From Candidatus Methylomirabilota bacterium (GTDB lineage Bacteria; Methylomirabilota; Methylomirabilia; Methylomirabilales; Methylomirabilaceae), in the NCBI GenBank assembly GCA_028869615.1, contig JAGWRQ010000134.1:1-6050 (forward strand): DNA of 6,050 nucleotides, read 5' to 3'. Shown here piece after piece: positions 5,760-6,050 of this stretch. Numbering within the stretch: the first letter of the stretch is position 1; each line of letters opens with the position of its first letter. Made by a program: the position numbers and the translations under genes. The notes under the pieces were generated by a model. It searched no databases, was not told the origin of the DNA, and saw only the letters and a program-made list of their open reading frames with translations.

Positions 5760-6050
5760 CTAGCAGGTTCCTTCATAGGTTGGGCGGTATCCCTCAATCA
5801 GCAGGTCATCCTCCAATTGCTCGATCCGCAGCCGGGACAGTCGTAAGGCCTGGCCGATCTCCTCAATGCCTACTCCACCAAGAAGACTGGGTGCGGTCTT
5901 CCCCCCAATGAGAATCGGCGCCGCAAAGAATAGGAATTTATCGACGATCCCCTCTTCAATAGCCGAGGTAAAGATGCCTTCTCCACCCTCGATCATTACG
6001 CTGGTGACCTCGCGCTCGCCGAGGCGTTTCAGGAGGTGTTCAAGGCGGAT
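5760..6050 (-). CDS. ribD: Riboflavin biosynthesis protein RibD, C-terminal reductase part (5' end outside window)
   Basis: RibD is a bifunctional enzyme: an N-terminal zinc deaminase and a C-terminal NADPH-dependent reductase convert the product of GTP cyclohydrolase II to 5-amino-6-ribitylamino-uracil phosphate. Only the last 96 residues, all from the reductase domain, are visible; the frame stays open to the window edge, and the ATG at 5996 is internal. The visible part reads LLKRLGEREVTSVMIEGGEG, matching the reductase motif before and through the EGG turn. It continues with IFTSAIEEGIVDKFLFFAAPILIGG and then DDLLIEGYRP near the end, the familiar RibD finish. The deaminase domain cannot be assessed. 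It is the first visible gene of the - strand rib operon. A stand-alone reductase (RibG C-terminal or archaeal RED type) cannot be excluded from this fragment, but its place directly before ribE favours full RibD. Confidence 0.9.
   Translation of the reverse strand: MRLEHLLKRLGEREVTSVMIEGGEGIFTSAIEEGIVDKFLFFAAPILIGGKTAPSLLGGVGIEEIGQALRLSRLRIEQLEDDLLIEGYRPTYEGTC

Noticed and set aside
5253..5846. Open frames of 197 and 166 residues on the + strand over ribE
   Set aside because: They are shadows of the well-supported riboflavin synthase gene on the other strand; composition is Arg/Ser/Pro-rich without motifs.
5751..6050. FMN riboswitch (RFN element) for the rib operon
   Set aside because: Such an element would be expected upstream of ribD, which is beyond the window; none of the short gaps inside the operon could hold one.

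Overview
This window looks like ordinary chromosomal core DNA from a moderately high-GC, Gram-negative-type bacterium. All genes are intact or cut only by the window edges. They are tightly packed and carry recognisable Shine-Dalgarno sequences. I see no mobile element, CRISPR array, tRNA or rRNA. From protein character and gene order I would tentatively place it in or near NC10/Methylomirabilota or a related deep lineage (Nitrospirota- or Desulfobacterota-like). That is an impression, not a result.

Left half (+ strand, 2-2838): a type II fatty-acid synthesis cluster. It holds the 3' half of fabD (malonyl-CoA:ACP transacylase), then fabG (3-oxoacyl-ACP reductase), acpP (acyl carrier protein) and fabF (3-oxoacyl-ACP synthase II). 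FabD loads malonate onto the phosphopantetheine arm of AcpP. FabF condenses malonyl-ACP with a growing acyl-ACP, and FabG reduces the resulting 3-ketoacyl-ACP with NADPH. Gaps are 5, 50 and 52 bases, consistent with one operon.

Centre (2839-2907): a 69-base gap between two convergent operons. It is filled by a degenerate heptad repeat: TCAGC units every 7 bases in the left arm and GCTGA-type units every 7 bases in the right arm. It is probably an interspersed palindromic repeat and may also act as a bidirectional transcription barrier.

Right half (- strand, 6050 down to 2908): a riboflavin operon in transcription order ribD (3' part only), ribE (riboflavin synthase alpha), ribBA (fused DHBP synthase/GTP cyclohydrolase II), ribH (lumazine synthase) and nusB (transcription antitermination factor). 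Gaps are 9, 25, 19 and 36 bases. RibBA makes both precursors, RibD deaminates and reduces the pyrimidine branch, RibH builds lumazine and RibE dismutates it to riboflavin. Having nusB at the end of a rib operon is a common bacterial arrangement.

I found no convincing undescribed system. The points most worth checking are the heptad repeat, a valine at the normally aromatic substrate-stacking position of RibH, and a perfect 14-bp palindrome plus a G8 tract between ribE and ribBA. There is no gene-free stretch longer than 300 bases.
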